The position numbers and the translations under genes were made by a program. Below are positions 6,520-13,105 of a stretch of 27,292 nt of DNA, in pieces; positions within the stretch are counted from its first letter, which is position 1; each line of letters opens with the position of its first letter. Source of the stretch: a virus. Location: positions 1 through 27,292 of the IMG/VR virus record IMGVR_UViG_3300050015_000136; one strand, 5' to 3'. The notes beneath the pieces were generated by a model. The model was given only the letters and a program-made list of their open reading frames with translations. It was not told where the DNA came from and ran no database searches.

Positions 6520-6859
6520 TTTTCTTTTTAACCTCTTTATTTTTCTTTACTTTTGACTTCTTCTTTTCAGATGCCGCAATCATTTTAGCATCCCAATCTG
6601 CGATGGCTTTTTGAACTGCTATCTTGGCACAATAGAGGCTTACATAAGCCCCAAATTCTTCACCATCAATCTCAACTTCCCAAATAAAATTAACATCACC
6701 ATCATCCTCACTATAAGGTGTTGAGATTACAGACACTACTTTATAATCTTCATCTACAAGAGTATGACATTTGGAACTTATTTTTTCCCAATGTGTTTGT
6801 TCTAGCATAGGTTTGCCTTTATTTGAAAGTGGGACAAAACCATTGTTAAGTGTCGTCAT
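6503..6859 (-). CDS. Hypothetical protein with Lys-rich tail
   Basis: This 118-aa protein is acidic to neutral over the first 90 residues (VDEDYKVVSVISTPYSEDDG, an alpha/beta pattern) and ends in a basic tail of Lys, Val and Ser (KKKSKVKKNKEVKKKS). The tail resembles those that bind nucleic acid, but no domain is recognised. A GGGG element upstream can serve as ribosome-binding site, and a late-promoter-like AATAAATA lies about 20 nt upstream. It overlaps dut. Confidence 0.65.
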   Translation of the reverse strand: MTTLNNGFVPLSNKGKPMLEQTHWEKISSKCHTLVDEDYKVVSVISTPYSEDDGDVNFIWEVEIDGEEFGAYVSLYCAKIAVQKAIADWDAKMIAASEKKKSKVKKNKEVKKKSVARK

Positions 6860-6878
6860 TCAAAACCCCATATTTAAA

Positions 6879-6886
6879 TATTTATT
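6879..6886 (-). promoter_or_regulatory. Possible late promoter (AATAAATA)
   Basis: One mismatch to the T4 late core TATAAATA. It would start transcription near 6873, about 14 nt before the ATG at 6859. AT-rich context makes chance matches likely. Confidence 0.3.
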
Positions 6887-6899
6887 AAAAATCATTCTA

Positions 6900-7670
6900 C
6901 TATTTCTTAGAAGATATGGATTGCACTATCGCAATCGGTATAGATGCTGGACTTAAACGACTGTATATTAAAGATCCATTAACAGCTATACCTAACACTC
7001 TATCATACCAATGCGGCTGCGTTAATTTCTTAAAATTATCAGTAATTCCTGCAAAATTTGTTACTGACTGATTAAACCCGGTCATGAGTACCGGGAACCC
7101 ATTATTAAATGTTTTTGACGCCTCACTCAAATCTCTACCAGTAAACCTAAAATTGGTCATTACATCTGTTGCTAAATTCTGCCAACATAAACCATTATGT
7201 TCGCAATCTGTCTGCTTATTAAACCTCAAAGATACTTCCTGAGGAATAACCTTATATGCATCTGTTAAATCAGAAATGGAACTATTTAAAGTTGTTTCCT
7301 GACTATTCATATTTGTATTGAATGTTCCTAATTGGGTATTTACATTCGTATTCAATACTCCTAATTGGCTTGCTAATGTTGCATTTAAATTCCCTACCTC
7401 TGTCCCTGCTAATTTAAATGCATTTTTTTCAATAGAACTGACACGAACGTTAGTTTTATCAAAGAGATCTGTAGCAAACGATTGTAGACTATCGGCCCGC
7501 TTGTTAACAAGCGCTGTAGTATCTGTTCTAATAGCATTTAACTGTATCTTAGCATCATTTCTTAGGGCTGTCAATTGATAGTCGATAACAATGGGAACAG
7601 ATATCAATGTAAAACCTAGGCAAAGAAACATAATACTTTTCGCCAATATTAGGAATGTTGTTGCACTCAT
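6900..7670 (-). CDS. Membrane-anchored coiled-coil protein
   Basis: The 256-aa protein begins with a hydrophobic segment (about residues 5-30, ILAKSIMFLCLGFTLISVP), probably a single transmembrane helix. A long heptad-like region follows (about 35-145) containing an internal repeat 'L-G-x-x-N-T-N-x-N-x-Q' (QLGVLNTNVNTQLGTFNTNM). The last 40 residues include a second moderately hydrophobic stretch (IPIAIVQSI). I do not recognise a family. An envelope protein with a periplasmic or cytoplasmic rod, possibly in lysis or superinfection exclusion, would fit but is inference. It overlaps the thioredoxin-like gene by 4 nt (ATGA). Confidence 0.7.
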   Translation of the reverse strand: MSATTFLILAKSIMFLCLGFTLISVPIVIDYQLTALRNDAKIQLNAIRTDTTALVNKRADSLQSFATDLFDKTNVRVSSIEKNAFKLAGTEVGNLNATLASQLGVLNTNVNTQLGTFNTNMNSQETTLNSSISDLTDAYKVIPQEVSLRFNKQTDCEHNGLCWQNLATDVMTNFRFTGRDLSEASKTFNNGFPVLMTGFNQSVTNFAGITDNFKKLTQPHWYDRVLGIAVNGSLIYSRLSPASIPIAIVQSISSKK

Positions 7671-7969
7671 TTAAATGTTCCTCGTATCGTGTCTAATTGC
7701 GTTTGGTTCTCACACGTTTGTCCTATAAATGTTGTATTTCCATTAAAGATTCCTATTACCGTAGGCAATTCTCTAACTGAGAATTGATTGTCCAATTCTC
7801 TTTCAGAGTCATAATCAACAGAAAATATTTTAGTATTTAGGTTTGTTGATCGTAGGAAATTAGCAGTTTTAATAGCAGGTTGGCACCACAGAGCAGTAAA
7901 TAATAAAATTACAGATCCTGGATAATTTTGTACTTCAGATTGGTATTGTGAATTAGTTAATGGCTTCAT
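7667..7969 (-). CDS. Thioredoxin-fold protein with a single active-site Cys
   Basis: The 100-aa protein follows the thioredoxin pattern: a strand ILLFTALW, the active-site helix start WCQPAIK, a second strand KIFSVDYD and the cis-proline loop RELPTV. The active site reads C29-Q-P-A32, so the second Cys of the CGPC motif is replaced by Ala. It therefore cannot perform the normal dithiol cycle; a monothiol, glutaredoxin-like or structural role is more likely. T4 phages carry a thioredoxin (NrdC) for ribonucleotide reductase, but this one may not replace it. It overlaps its neighbours on both sides by 4 nt, so it lies in a tight operon. Confidence 0.75.
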   Translation of the reverse strand: MKPLTNSQYQSEVQNYPGSVILLFTALWCQPAIKTANFLRSTNLNTKIFSVDYDSERELDNQFSVRELPTVIGIFNGNTTFIGQTCENQTQLDTIRGTFK

Positions 7970-8433
7970 GCAAACCTAGAGATATTTGTAATAATTTCGG
8001 CCACAAATTCATTATAATCTGAATATGGAGTTTTTCCATATCGGCTCATGGTTACTTCAACATTTGTATATCTAAAGAAATTAGCAGGACAATAAACTAC
8101 CACATTTTTATTAGATCCTAAACATTGTCCTAATTCCAATAAACTTATAGGACTTTTAGTTGCTGGATCAAAATAGAATACCACTAAATCAGAAATTGAA
8201 ATTCCCTCTTGTTCCCAAACAATTTGTTTTTTAAGTTCTCTACCATCTAAATCAGGATTCCAATTTCGTCTACGTGGATTCAAAATAACTATATTATCAA
8301 ATCTATCCAGAGTTTCAGATAATTTACTTTGCCAATCTTCAGCTTTTCCATTTTCAATAGAACCAGCAAGAAAGATGTTATATAAGATTGATTCCGGATC
8401 AAAATTATGTGGTGCTTCTTTAATTGTTGCCAT
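7966..8433 (-). CDS. Nucleoside 2-deoxyribosyltransferase-like protein
   Basis: This 155-aa protein has the fold pattern of the phage and bacterial Nuc_deoxyri_tr2 family. IFLAGSIENG is the first strand and loop, VILNPRR the second, and QIVWEQEGI a conserved helix. SDLVVFYFD and SPISLLELG follow, where the Glu would be the catalytic nucleophile of this superfamily. Members exchange or hydrolyse the base of deoxyribonucleosides or nucleotides, which suits the neighbouring dUTPase in nucleotide salvage. Actual substrates of the phage members are unknown to me. A GATAAATA box lies just upstream of the ATG. Confidence 0.78.
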   Translation of the reverse strand: MATIKEAPHNFDPESILYNIFLAGSIENGKAEDWQSKLSETLDRFDNIVILNPRRRNWNPDLDGRELKKQIVWEQEGISISDLVVFYFDPATKSPISLLELGQCLGSNKNVVVYCPANFFRYTNVEVTMSRYGKTPYSDYNEFVAEIITNISRFA

Positions 8434-8440
8434 ATAAGAT

Positions 8441-8448
8441 TATTTATC
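8441..8448 (-). promoter_or_regulatory. Possible late promoter (GATAAATA)
   Basis: One mismatch to TATAAATA. With T4 spacing it would start transcription two nt before the ATG at 8433. Confidence 0.3.
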
Positions 8449-8499
8449 TATCATCTGATAATCAGTTATAAACCAAAAATATACTTTTCATAATTTAAA

Positions 8500-8575
8500 T
8501 GGCAGGAGCGGTGAGATTCGGACTCACTAATACTGGGTTTGGAGTCCAGTGCTCTTCCAATCGAGCCTCGCTCCT
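8500..8575 (-). tRNA. tRNA-Trp (CCA)
   Basis: A 76-nt cloverleaf with a 7-bp acceptor stem (AGGAGCG/CGCTCCT), anticodon loop CTCCAAA, T-loop TCCGAAT and encoded CCA. It closely resembles the enterobacterial tRNA-Trp. The stop codon of the upstream small gene uses its first two bases. Confidence 0.95.
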
Positions 8576-8720
8576 ATTTATTTTCCTTAATAGATGCTTT
8601 TACAATATTTTCTTTAGGAAGATTGTCAACAAAATTACACGCTTCCTCGTAGGAGTCAAATGATTTAATTTTCTCTTTACCTTCAAAAAGAATGAACTGT
8701 TTATCTTTTACCTTTTCCAT
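8574..8720 (-). CDS. Small hypothetical protein (48 aa)
   Basis: ATG at 8720 gives a 48-residue Lys/Glu-rich protein (FILFEGKEKIKSFDSYEEAC). The strand-helix pattern 'F-x-S-Y-E-E-A' resembles short phage proteins of unknown function. Its TAG stop is formed by a T plus the first two bases of tRNA-Trp, so the CDS and tRNA overlap by 2 nt. Confidence 0.6.
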   Translation of the reverse strand: MEKVKDKQFILFEGKEKIKSFDSYEEACNFVDNLPKENIVKASIKENK

Positions 8721-8722
8721 AA

Positions 8723-9184
8723 TTATCGCTTCAAAATATTAATTTCAATTTGTCCAGTAGAATTAAACTTTTCGGCGTAACGAACTGTTGTCAATGTGCC
8801 ACTTCTAATAACTCTAGTGTCACTTTTAGGTGCTGCAATTAGAACTTTCTTACCAGGATAAGATTTTAAATGCTTCACCATTTCCATATCACGCATTAAA
8901 GGTGGTAAAGGCTGATATAATTCATCACATTCAAATGTTTTATCATTCGCTTCAAAACAATCTACTCTAGTTTTCTTATACGTTGAAGGATGCAAATGTC
9001 CATATTTGTTATATTTTCTAACAATACCATCAAATTCTACATCCGCACCTTCACAACAGCCATGATGCCATTCAATTTCATAACTTGAATTGTGCCATCT
9101 ATCTAAAACTTGGCACAATTCAAGTTTTTGATTTAATGACATACCTTTCCGCGTGCCTGTAAAGACAACTACAACTTTATTCAT
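8723..9184 (-). CDS. SLOG/DprA-like Rossmann-fold protein
   Basis: The 153-aa protein starts with a strand and a Gly-rich loop (VVVFTGTRKGM). HHGCCEGADVEFDGIVRK follows, the counterpart of the 'H-G-x-x-x-G-A-D' nucleotide-binding motif of the SLOG superfamily. VLIAAPKSD and RSGTLTTVRYAEK follow, matching the 'R-S-G-T-x-x-T-x-R-Y-A' motif of that group. SLOG proteins bind nucleotides or nucleotide-derived ligands; the phage members' function is not established. It starts three bases upstream of the 48-aa gene and is in the same orientation as the nucleotide-metabolism genes. Confidence 0.75.
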   Translation of the reverse strand: MNKVVVVFTGTRKGMSLNQKLELCQVLDRWHNSSYEIEWHHGCCEGADVEFDGIVRKYNKYGHLHPSTYKKTRVDCFEANDKTFECDELYQPLPPLMRDMEMVKHLKSYPGKKVLIAAPKSDTRVIRSGTLTTVRYAEKFNSTGQIEINILKR

Positions 9185-9213
9185 AATACGATTAGAATAA
9201 AGGGAATGTCAAA

Positions 9214-10032
9214 TTAGAATAAATTTAAAGCGGTACCACATTTAGGACAAAAACTTGTATCTGATGTACTTTTTTTACCACATGAAGTACATTGTTTTCT
9301 GGTTTTTACTGTTAAAGGTTTTACTACTTTAATTTGCTTTGTTCCACCAGATAACTTAATAATAAGAACTTCACTTTGTTCATGAACTGGAAACCACGAA
9401 GATTGTATAAACTTTTGGTTACTTTGGCTTCCTGCTACTGTAATTCCATTTTCTGTTGTAGATAAGTCGCACTCATTAATTGAAATACCAGGTGACGTTA
9501 CAGATTGCGTAGAAATTGTATTACAACAATAATTGGTGTCCACAGCATCAATTGATTTAAATCCTGTGGATGATGAATGTAAGTAGCCAGTACTATAGTA
9601 ATTATTCGGTAACCAATTTGGATACACATATTGTGTATCTATTGGTATCCATATGTTTGTTGAAACTACTATAGGATTAATTTTTTCGGTAAAATATTCT
9701 ATTCGGATTAATCCATCATCAGATTTAATACCTCTAAATTCCTCAACGGCTTCAGATCTTTCAATAAATTTAAATTTATTTCCAGTACTGAAATTACCAT
9801 TCTTAATAAATCTTTCCAACTCAACTTCTGAATTGGCTGGAATTACAATTTGAGTGCCATCAAATGCATCTGTTCCATCAATAGATACCTTAATTAAGAC
9901 TTTTTGTGATTTTAGATTTTTAATAAGAATTGAATATTCCGATCCAAAAGGAATATAAACTGTTTCTTGGTTTTCTCTGAGGACTTTTCCATCTACTTTA
10001 ACTACGGCAACTAAACCACTATGATACATCAT
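9214..10032 (-). CDS. Conserved phage protein with C-terminal zinc ribbon
   Basis: The 272-aa protein has an N-terminal beta-rich domain (VVKVDGKVLRENQETVYIPF..., with EVELERF near residue 70). A Ser/Thr/Asn-rich middle follows, including CDLSTTENGITVAGSQSNQ. The C-terminus is a rubredoxin-like ribbon, CTSCGKKSTSDTSFCPKCG, with four Cys. I know proteins of this layout from other phages and some bacteria, annotated as zinc-ribbon proteins of unknown role; the N-terminal part may be a beta sandwich. A strong Shine-Dalgarno (TAGGAGA) precedes the ATG pair. The start at 10032 and the one at 10029 (second Met) are both possible. Confidence 0.7.
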   Translation of the reverse strand: MMYHSGLVAVVKVDGKVLRENQETVYIPFGSEYSILIKNLKSQKVLIKVSIDGTDAFDGTQIVIPANSEVELERFIKNGNFSTGNKFKFIERSEAVEEFRGIKSDDGLIRIEYFTEKINPIVVSTNIWIPIDTQYVYPNWLPNNYYSTGYLHSSSTGFKSIDAVDTNYCCNTISTQSVTSPGISINECDLSTTENGITVAGSQSNQKFIQSSWFPVHEQSEVLIIKLSGGTKQIKVVKPLTVKTRKQCTSCGKKSTSDTSFCPKCGTALNLF

Positions 10033-10104
10033 TCTTTCTCCTAACAGTCCATCGACTAAGGACTCTTTTTAAAGTCGATTGAATCTACTACACAACTATT
10101 TATT
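10033..10104 (-). promoter_or_regulatory. Leader with late-promoter-like box and alternative hairpins
   Basis: AATAAATA (10097-10104) would start a leader of about 59 nt ending in the TAGGAG site of the zinc-ribbon gene. The leader contains ATCGACT...AGTCGAT (7 bp), which overlaps AGTCC...GGACT (5 bp). The two stems are mutually exclusive, and the second lies just ahead of the ribosome-binding site. Regulation is inferred only from this overlap. Confidence 0.35.
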
Positions 10105-10146
10105 TAAATTATATTCCTGTGGAGGCCTAAATAAAACGCTAGGATC

Positions 10147-10221
10147 TGGAGCGGGATAAGGGAATCGAGCCCTTCTCTATGGATTGGAAATCCATGGCAC
10201 CACCAGTTATACCTATCCCGC
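10147..10221 (-). tRNA. tRNA-Gly (TCC)
   Basis: 75-nt cloverleaf with perfect acceptor GCGGGAT/ATCCCGC, anticodon loop TTTCCAA and an encoded CCA after discriminator T. Bases 1-9 are also the end of the upstream CDS. Confidence 0.95.
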
Positions 10222-10416
10222 AATTTTAAATAACAAAAATCTATCTGTAAGTTTTTCGGATAATTCAATAATACCAACAGTAACATCTGTGTCTGGACTT
10301 AAACCATCATATTTATATGCCAATTCAGCATCTTGTAAAGCATTTGTAATATTTCCTACTGCAAGATGGTCTCTTAATAGGAAAAAGAAAAAATAATCCA
10401 ATAATTTATCATTCAT
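10213..10416 (-). CDS. Hypothetical protein (67 aa)
   Basis: The protein begins MNDKLLDYFFFFLLRDHLAV and continues with two predicted helices (NALQDAELAYKYDG and IIELSEKLTDRFLLF), a layout resembling small helical phage proteins. No family is recognised. The stop TAG lies within the first nine bases of tRNA-Gly, so translation and tRNA processing of this transcript compete. It is separated from the next upstream CDS by three bases. Confidence 0.65.
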   Translation of the reverse strand: MNDKLLDYFFFFLLRDHLAVGNITNALQDAELAYKYDGLSPDTDVTVGIIELSEKLTDRFLLFKIAG

Positions 10417-10419
10417 ATT

Positions 10420-10578
10420 TTATACTCCAGGACTAGAAGAAGAACCATTATCTTCCTCAGGTTCATAAATCCTTTGTTTCGCTAATTTCTCTTGAGCTAA
10501 ATCAGACCGTTCTTGCCAGTTTTCAGATTCATCTTTAGATTTTTCAATATCATCTTTTAATTCTTGTAATGTTTTCAT
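10420..10578 (-). CDS. Small acidic coiled-coil-like protein (52 aa)
   Basis: MKTLQELKDDIEKSKDESEN and the following QERSDLAQEKLAKQR are strongly charged helix, ending in an acidic Ser-rich tail. No family is recognised. Stop and start of the next gene are three bases apart, consistent with an operon. Confidence 0.6.
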   Translation of the reverse strand: MKTLQELKDDIEKSKDESENWQERSDLAQEKLAKQRIYEPEEDNGSSSSPGV

Positions 10579-10664
10579 TTATCTAATCTCTTCAAATCGC
10601 ACAATATTTCTTTTATAAATATCATTCATGTATTCACGGAATCTTTTAGAAAATTGTTTTGAGG
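10579..10664 (-). pseudogene. AT-rich coding remnant next to a GC-rich insertion
   Basis: Downstream of the GC-rich ORF, a frame reads KQFSKRFREYMNDIYKRNIV and ends at a TAA just before the 52-aa gene. It has native codon usage but no start codon except an internal ATG at 10629. It may be the C-terminal remainder of a phage gene whose 5' part was replaced by the GC-rich cassette. A 16-aa mini-gene from that ATG is the alternative. Confidence 0.35.
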
Positions 10665-10675
10665 GGGCTGCTCAT
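10665..10675. repeat. 11-bp direct repeat, copy 1 (GGGCTGCTCAT)
   Basis: Identical to 10883-10893, bracketing the GC-rich ORF 218 bp apart. Confidence 0.8.
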
Positions 10676-10893
10676 GGTTGAGCCTCGAACCACCAGCGAA
10701 TCATCACCATATCCATGAACGCGCGCCCCGTCGCACGCCACGAGTCAAACGCCCCGATGCAACGTCCCACAACGCAGACGACAGCCCAAACCGGGGCGCC
10801 GAACAGACCCGCGGAAAGCCAGAAACAGAACAGTAAAAGGCCCGCAAGCGCATATTTGAAGGCATGTGCCAGGGATTTGTAAGGGCTGCTCAT
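10672..10893 (-). CDS. GC-rich small membrane protein (73 aa), probably acquired
   Basis: The protein is hydrophobic (KYALAGLLLFCFWLSAGLFG, then APVWAVVCVVGRCIGAF), with two likely membrane-spanning segments and a Trp-rich end. Base composition and third-position GC are far higher than in the flanking genes. Its ATG overlaps the previous gene's stop (ATGA). The 11-bp start sequence ATGAGCAGCCC is repeated at its stop, suggesting that it came with a donor operon in which genes overlap. Small size and two helices would allow a holin-like role, but nothing specific supports it. Confidence 0.6.
   Translation of the reverse strand: MSSPYKSLAHAFKYALAGLLLFCFWLSAGLFGAPVWAVVCVVGRCIGAFDSWRATGRAFMDMVMIRWWFEAQP
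10883..10893. repeat. 11-bp direct repeat, copy 2 (GGGCTGCTCAT)
   Basis: Identical to 10665-10675. On the minus strand each copy reads ATGAGCAGCCC, a start-codon sequence. Confidence 0.8.
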
Positions 10894-11024
10894 AATTTCC
10901 CCGTCTCCATTGCTTTCGTCATTGCCTGTCTAATTTTCCAACCATTCTCAGTTGTAATAGGTTGAAATCTATGCTTTATCGTTTTCTCTGTAAGAGATTC
11001 TTTATCTTTGATATCATAATTCAT
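10890..11024 (-). CDS. Small hypothetical protein (44 aa)
   Basis: ATG at 11024 lies two bases after the DNA ligase stop. The protein is MNYDIKDKESLTEKTIKHRF followed by a basic helix (WKIRQAMTKAMETGKL). The last third has higher GC than the first part, as if the junction with the acquired cassette lies inside the gene. The stop overlaps the next ATG (ATGA). Confidence 0.55.
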   Translation of the reverse strand: MNYDIKDKESLTEKTIKHRFQPITTENGWKIRQAMTKAMETGKL

Positions 11025-11026
11025 AA

Positions 11027-12154
11027 TTAATCCATATCAATAGGATCTCTGAATCCTACACTTCTTCCGAATCTCGGTTTTCCATCAACTGTGTAATTTT
11101 GAAATACAACTTTCAGCCATTTTCCAATATATTTCTTACCATCTTTATACAATTTCTGTTTCATTTCCATTGTAGTCTTAGGATTAACTTCAAATTCTAT
11201 ACCATCTTTTGTAGTGCAAATCCATTTTACCGCATTCAAATGGCTTCCTTTACCGTGAGTGAAACCAACAATTTTAAATTCGGCATCTTGCGATGATTTA
11301 ACTTTTAGGAGGTCTTTAGAACGATGTCCAAAAAGATATGTACCTTTCTTTTCACGAACAATCGCACCTTCATATCCATCTTGAATATACGCATCTTCCG
11401 ATGAAAGAATTTCTTTTTCTGTAGTTGCAATTACCGTGGGAACACAAACTACTTTTTGTAATTTAGATGCATTAACAACAAAAAAATGTTGCAAATTCCA
11501 ACAACGTTTTTCCCAAGTTTCATTAGCACCTTTTTCATTTATAGGCATATCAAAAACATGATATTCTAATTGTGGTGTTTCAATATGTTTCTTTTTTGCC
11601 CATGACGTTAACGATTCAAAATCAACTTCATGAATATATAATTCGCCATCAAGTACCATTTCTTGTGGCATCACCACTTCAAGTTCTTTGATGATATGTG
11701 TTGGTGCTGTCCACTCTTTTCCACCACGGGTACCCAACACAATTCGTCCATCTTCCCAATAAGCCATGGCGCGTACACCATCTAGTTTAGGCTGAACATC
11801 TATCGGGTATTGAATATTTCCTTTTGCTTTATCTGTGAGTTTTTTGAAATCATGGGCAAGCATAGGAAGAAATATTTCTTCTTGAGCCTCTTCTAAGGTT
11901 TCACTATACTTACGTTCCACCTTATTTGTCCACATTGCTTTGGCTTCCAAAATCGCCTGTTTTTCCGGAGTGGTTTCATTAGATTTGCCAATGTTTTTAC
12001 CGGTGCATTGCACACCAGGAGTCAATTGGAGTTTTCCCCCAATTTGTCCATGACGGACATAAATTGTATCACCTTCAGTCCAGATATCCCACTGAACTAC
12101 GGCACCAGTTTTACCTTTGTGATACAACGTTGGTAATTCAAATTTCTTTTTCAT
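11027..12154 (-). CDS. ATP-dependent DNA ligase with N-terminal WGR-like domain
   Basis: The 375-aa enzyme seals nicks during replication and repair. Nucleotidyltransferase motifs are QPKLDGVR (I, adenylated K123), VLDGELY (III), YHVFDMP (IIIa), YEGAIVR (IV) and LLKVKS (V). An OB-fold follows, from FKIVGFTHGKGS to the end, with GKWLKVVFQ. Residues 8-85 (WDIWTEGDTIYVRHGQIGGK) look like a WGR domain, a DNA-binding module found in some phage and bacterial ligases and in PARPs. It is shorter than T4 gp30 (487 aa) and of a different subtype. A TTGACA/GATAAT promoter lies directly upstream and its predicted start is the A of the ATG, so the mRNA may be leaderless; no Shine-Dalgarno is seen. Confidence 0.92.
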   Translation of the reverse strand: MKKKFELPTLYHKGKTGAVVQWDIWTEGDTIYVRHGQIGGKLQLTPGVQCTGKNIGKSNETTPEKQAILEAKAMWTNKVERKYSETLEEAQEEIFLPMLAHDFKKLTDKAKGNIQYPIDVQPKLDGVRAMAYWEDGRIVLGTRGGKEWTAPTHIIKELEVVMPQEMVLDGELYIHEVDFESLTSWAKKKHIETPQLEYHVFDMPINEKGANETWEKRCWNLQHFFVVNASKLQKVVCVPTVIATTEKEILSSEDAYIQDGYEGAIVREKKGTYLFGHRSKDLLKVKSSQDAEFKIVGFTHGKGSHLNAVKWICTTKDGIEFEVNPKTTMEMKQKLYKDGKKYIGKWLKVVFQNYTVDGKPRFGRSVGFRDPIDMD

Positions 12155-12160
12155 AATATG

Positions 12161-12189
12161 ATTATCTCACAATACTCTAATGGTGTCAA
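12161..12189 (-). promoter_or_regulatory. Sigma70-type promoter for DNA ligase
   Basis: TTGACA (12184-12189) and GATAAT (12161-12166) with 17-nt spacing, preceded by TTGTGA at the extended -10 position. It overlaps no gene and lies just downstream of tRNA-Thr. Confidence 0.75.
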
Positions 12190-12199
12190 GATTAAAATA

Positions 12200-12287
12200 T
12201 GGAGCCGCGAGTTGGATTTGAACCAACGTGGACTTTCGTCGTCGGTTTACAATACCGATCCTATCAACCAGGCTAAGGGACCGCGGC
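12200..12287 (-). tRNA. tRNA-Thr (TGT) with long variable arm
   Basis: 88 nt, acceptor GCCGCGG/TCGCGGC (last pair G-T), anticodon stem TCGGT/ACCGA with loop ATTGTAA, T-arm GTTGG/CCAAC, encoded CCA. The variable region is 14 nt and can form GAC-GAAA-GTC, a class II feature normally seen in Leu, Ser and bacterial Tyr tRNAs. The D-stem has only three pairs. Shifting the loop to read GTA (Tyr) would destroy the anticodon stem, so TGT is preferred, but amino-acid identity is uncertain. Confidence 0.8.
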
Positions 12288-12293
12288 AATAAT

Positions 12294-12385
12294 ATTTGAG
12301 TGGACAGGAGATTATATTCGGAGAGAATTCCGACACTCTTCCAAAACGCCTACTACCGGTCGGTTACGCGGTTATCCACTCAAAT
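12294..12385 (-). ncRNA. Structured tRNA-like RNA, identity unknown
   Basis: A perfect 11-bp inverted repeat (ATTTGAGTGGA/TCCACTCAAAT) closes a 92-nt segment between tRNA-Thr and a small gene. Inside are ACCG...CGGT and TCGGA...TCCGA hairpins, giving a three-way junction. It sits in the tRNA cluster and has tRNA size, and GCGTT-TTGGAAG-AGTGT could form a wobble-rich anticodon arm (GGA, Ser). A normal T-arm is missing and no CCA is encoded at the expected place. It may be a decayed class II tRNA or a different small RNA. Confidence 0.4.
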
Positions 12386-12536
12386 CCTTTAAGTACTTTT
12401 CAACACTTCTAATCCATACTAATAAATCTGCTGCTTGGTTTACTGTCAATTTTACAACTTTATCATATGCATAAGAATTTTCTAACATCTTAATAGCCAA
12501 TTCAGCATGAGCCGTTCTTTGGATAATCATTGACAT
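12372..12536 (-). CDS. Small helical protein (54 aa)
   Basis: The frame begins with MSMIIQRTAHAELAIKMLEN and continues as amphipathic helix to KYLKDLSG. AAAGGA lies just upstream of the first of two close ATGs. It overlaps the end of the zinc-ribbon gene by 35 nt in another frame, and its last four codons form part of the 11-bp stem of the tRNA-like RNA. No family is recognised. Confidence 0.55.
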   Translation of the reverse strand: MSMIIQRTAHAELAIKMLENSYAYDKVVKLTVNQAADLLVWIRSVEKYLKDLSG

Positions 12537-12717
12537 AAAATCCTTTACCTACAAAACGTAGCGAAGGTACGGAAATTAGCCGCTCAACAGGTCCATGGCA
12601 ATAAGCAAATTTTGAATTATTTACATGTACTCTTTCCACTAAAGGTTCTTCATCCATATGTTGAAATACTTCAAATTTAGATCCACATGTAACACAAGAA
12701 TAATCATAATACGGCAT
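12502..12717 (-). CDS. FmdB-type zinc ribbon protein
   Basis: A 71-aa protein that begins MPYYDYSCVTCGSKFEVFQH, the typical FmdB/putative regulatory protein start with a C-x2-C pair. A single later Cys near residue 39 (FAYCHGP) replaces the usual second pair, and one more Cys is terminal, so zinc may be bound incompletely. 'RLISVPSLRFVGKGFYVNDY' is the conserved C-terminal part (phenylalanine-Gly-Phe-Tyr motif). FmdB-like small ribbons occur widely in phages; a nucleic-acid role is presumed. It overlaps both neighbours. Confidence 0.75.
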   Translation of the reverse strand: MPYYDYSCVTCGSKFEVFQHMDEEPLVERVHVNNSKFAYCHGPVERLISVPSLRFVGKGFYVNDYPKNGSC

Positions 12718-12961
12718 GTTTATCCTTCAATTCTATTCCGTGAATTTCAGGAGCACCAAATTTATTATATTGAAGCTCTTTAGCTCTATATGAATCCACA
12801 TCATGTTGTTTAAAGGGTAAATTTTGACATCTGAACAAAACACCAACAACTTTTCCTTGATAAGTTTCTATATCCAAGGAATAACCACCATGAATAGTTC
12901 CACCATCTCCATAATATCTATGTCCTAATTGTTTAAATAATTTATTAATTTTTTCCCACAT
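12704..12961 (-). CDS. Hypothetical protein (85 aa)
   Basis: Begins with a basic helix (MWEKINKLFKQLGHRYYGDG), followed by beta-rich sequence (YSLDIETYQGKVVGVLFRCQ). It overlaps the FmdB-like gene by 14 nt. No recognised family. A TATAAATA box lies about 58 nt upstream. Confidence 0.6.
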   Translation of the reverse strand: MWEKINKLFKQLGHRYYGDGGTIHGGYSLDIETYQGKVVGVLFRCQNLPFKQHDVDSYRAKELQYNKFGAPEIHGIELKDKHAVL

Positions 12962-12998
12962 GTTGATAGATTTCAGTTTCAGATTTCATAATATTAAA

Positions 12999-13073
12999 TT
13001 AAGGCTTCAGTCTATAACTATTTATATGTTTGGGCTTTCTCTTACCAGATGATATAGAGGTTATCCTATACAT
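12999..13073 (-). CDS. Possible very small basic protein (24 aa)
   Basis: ATG at 13073 preceded by AAAAAGG gives MYRITSISSGKRKPKHINSY plus four residues, strongly basic. It is short enough to be chance, and the late promoter box lies inside it. Confidence 0.3.
   Translation of the reverse strand: MYRITSISSGKRKPKHINSYRLKP
13019..13026 (-). promoter_or_regulatory. T4-type late promoter (TATAAATA)
   Basis: Exact late core; the predicted start near 13013 gives a leader of about 52 nt for the 85-aa gene and the FmdB-like gene. Confidence 0.5.
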
Positions 13074-13105
13074 CTACCTTTTTAAAATGGGATTTATATA
13101 CTTAA

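Noticed and set aside
9184-9214. TTGACA with TATTAT 18 nt downstream before the SLOG-like gene
   Set aside because: The -10 box overlaps the ATG, so transcription would begin inside the gene.
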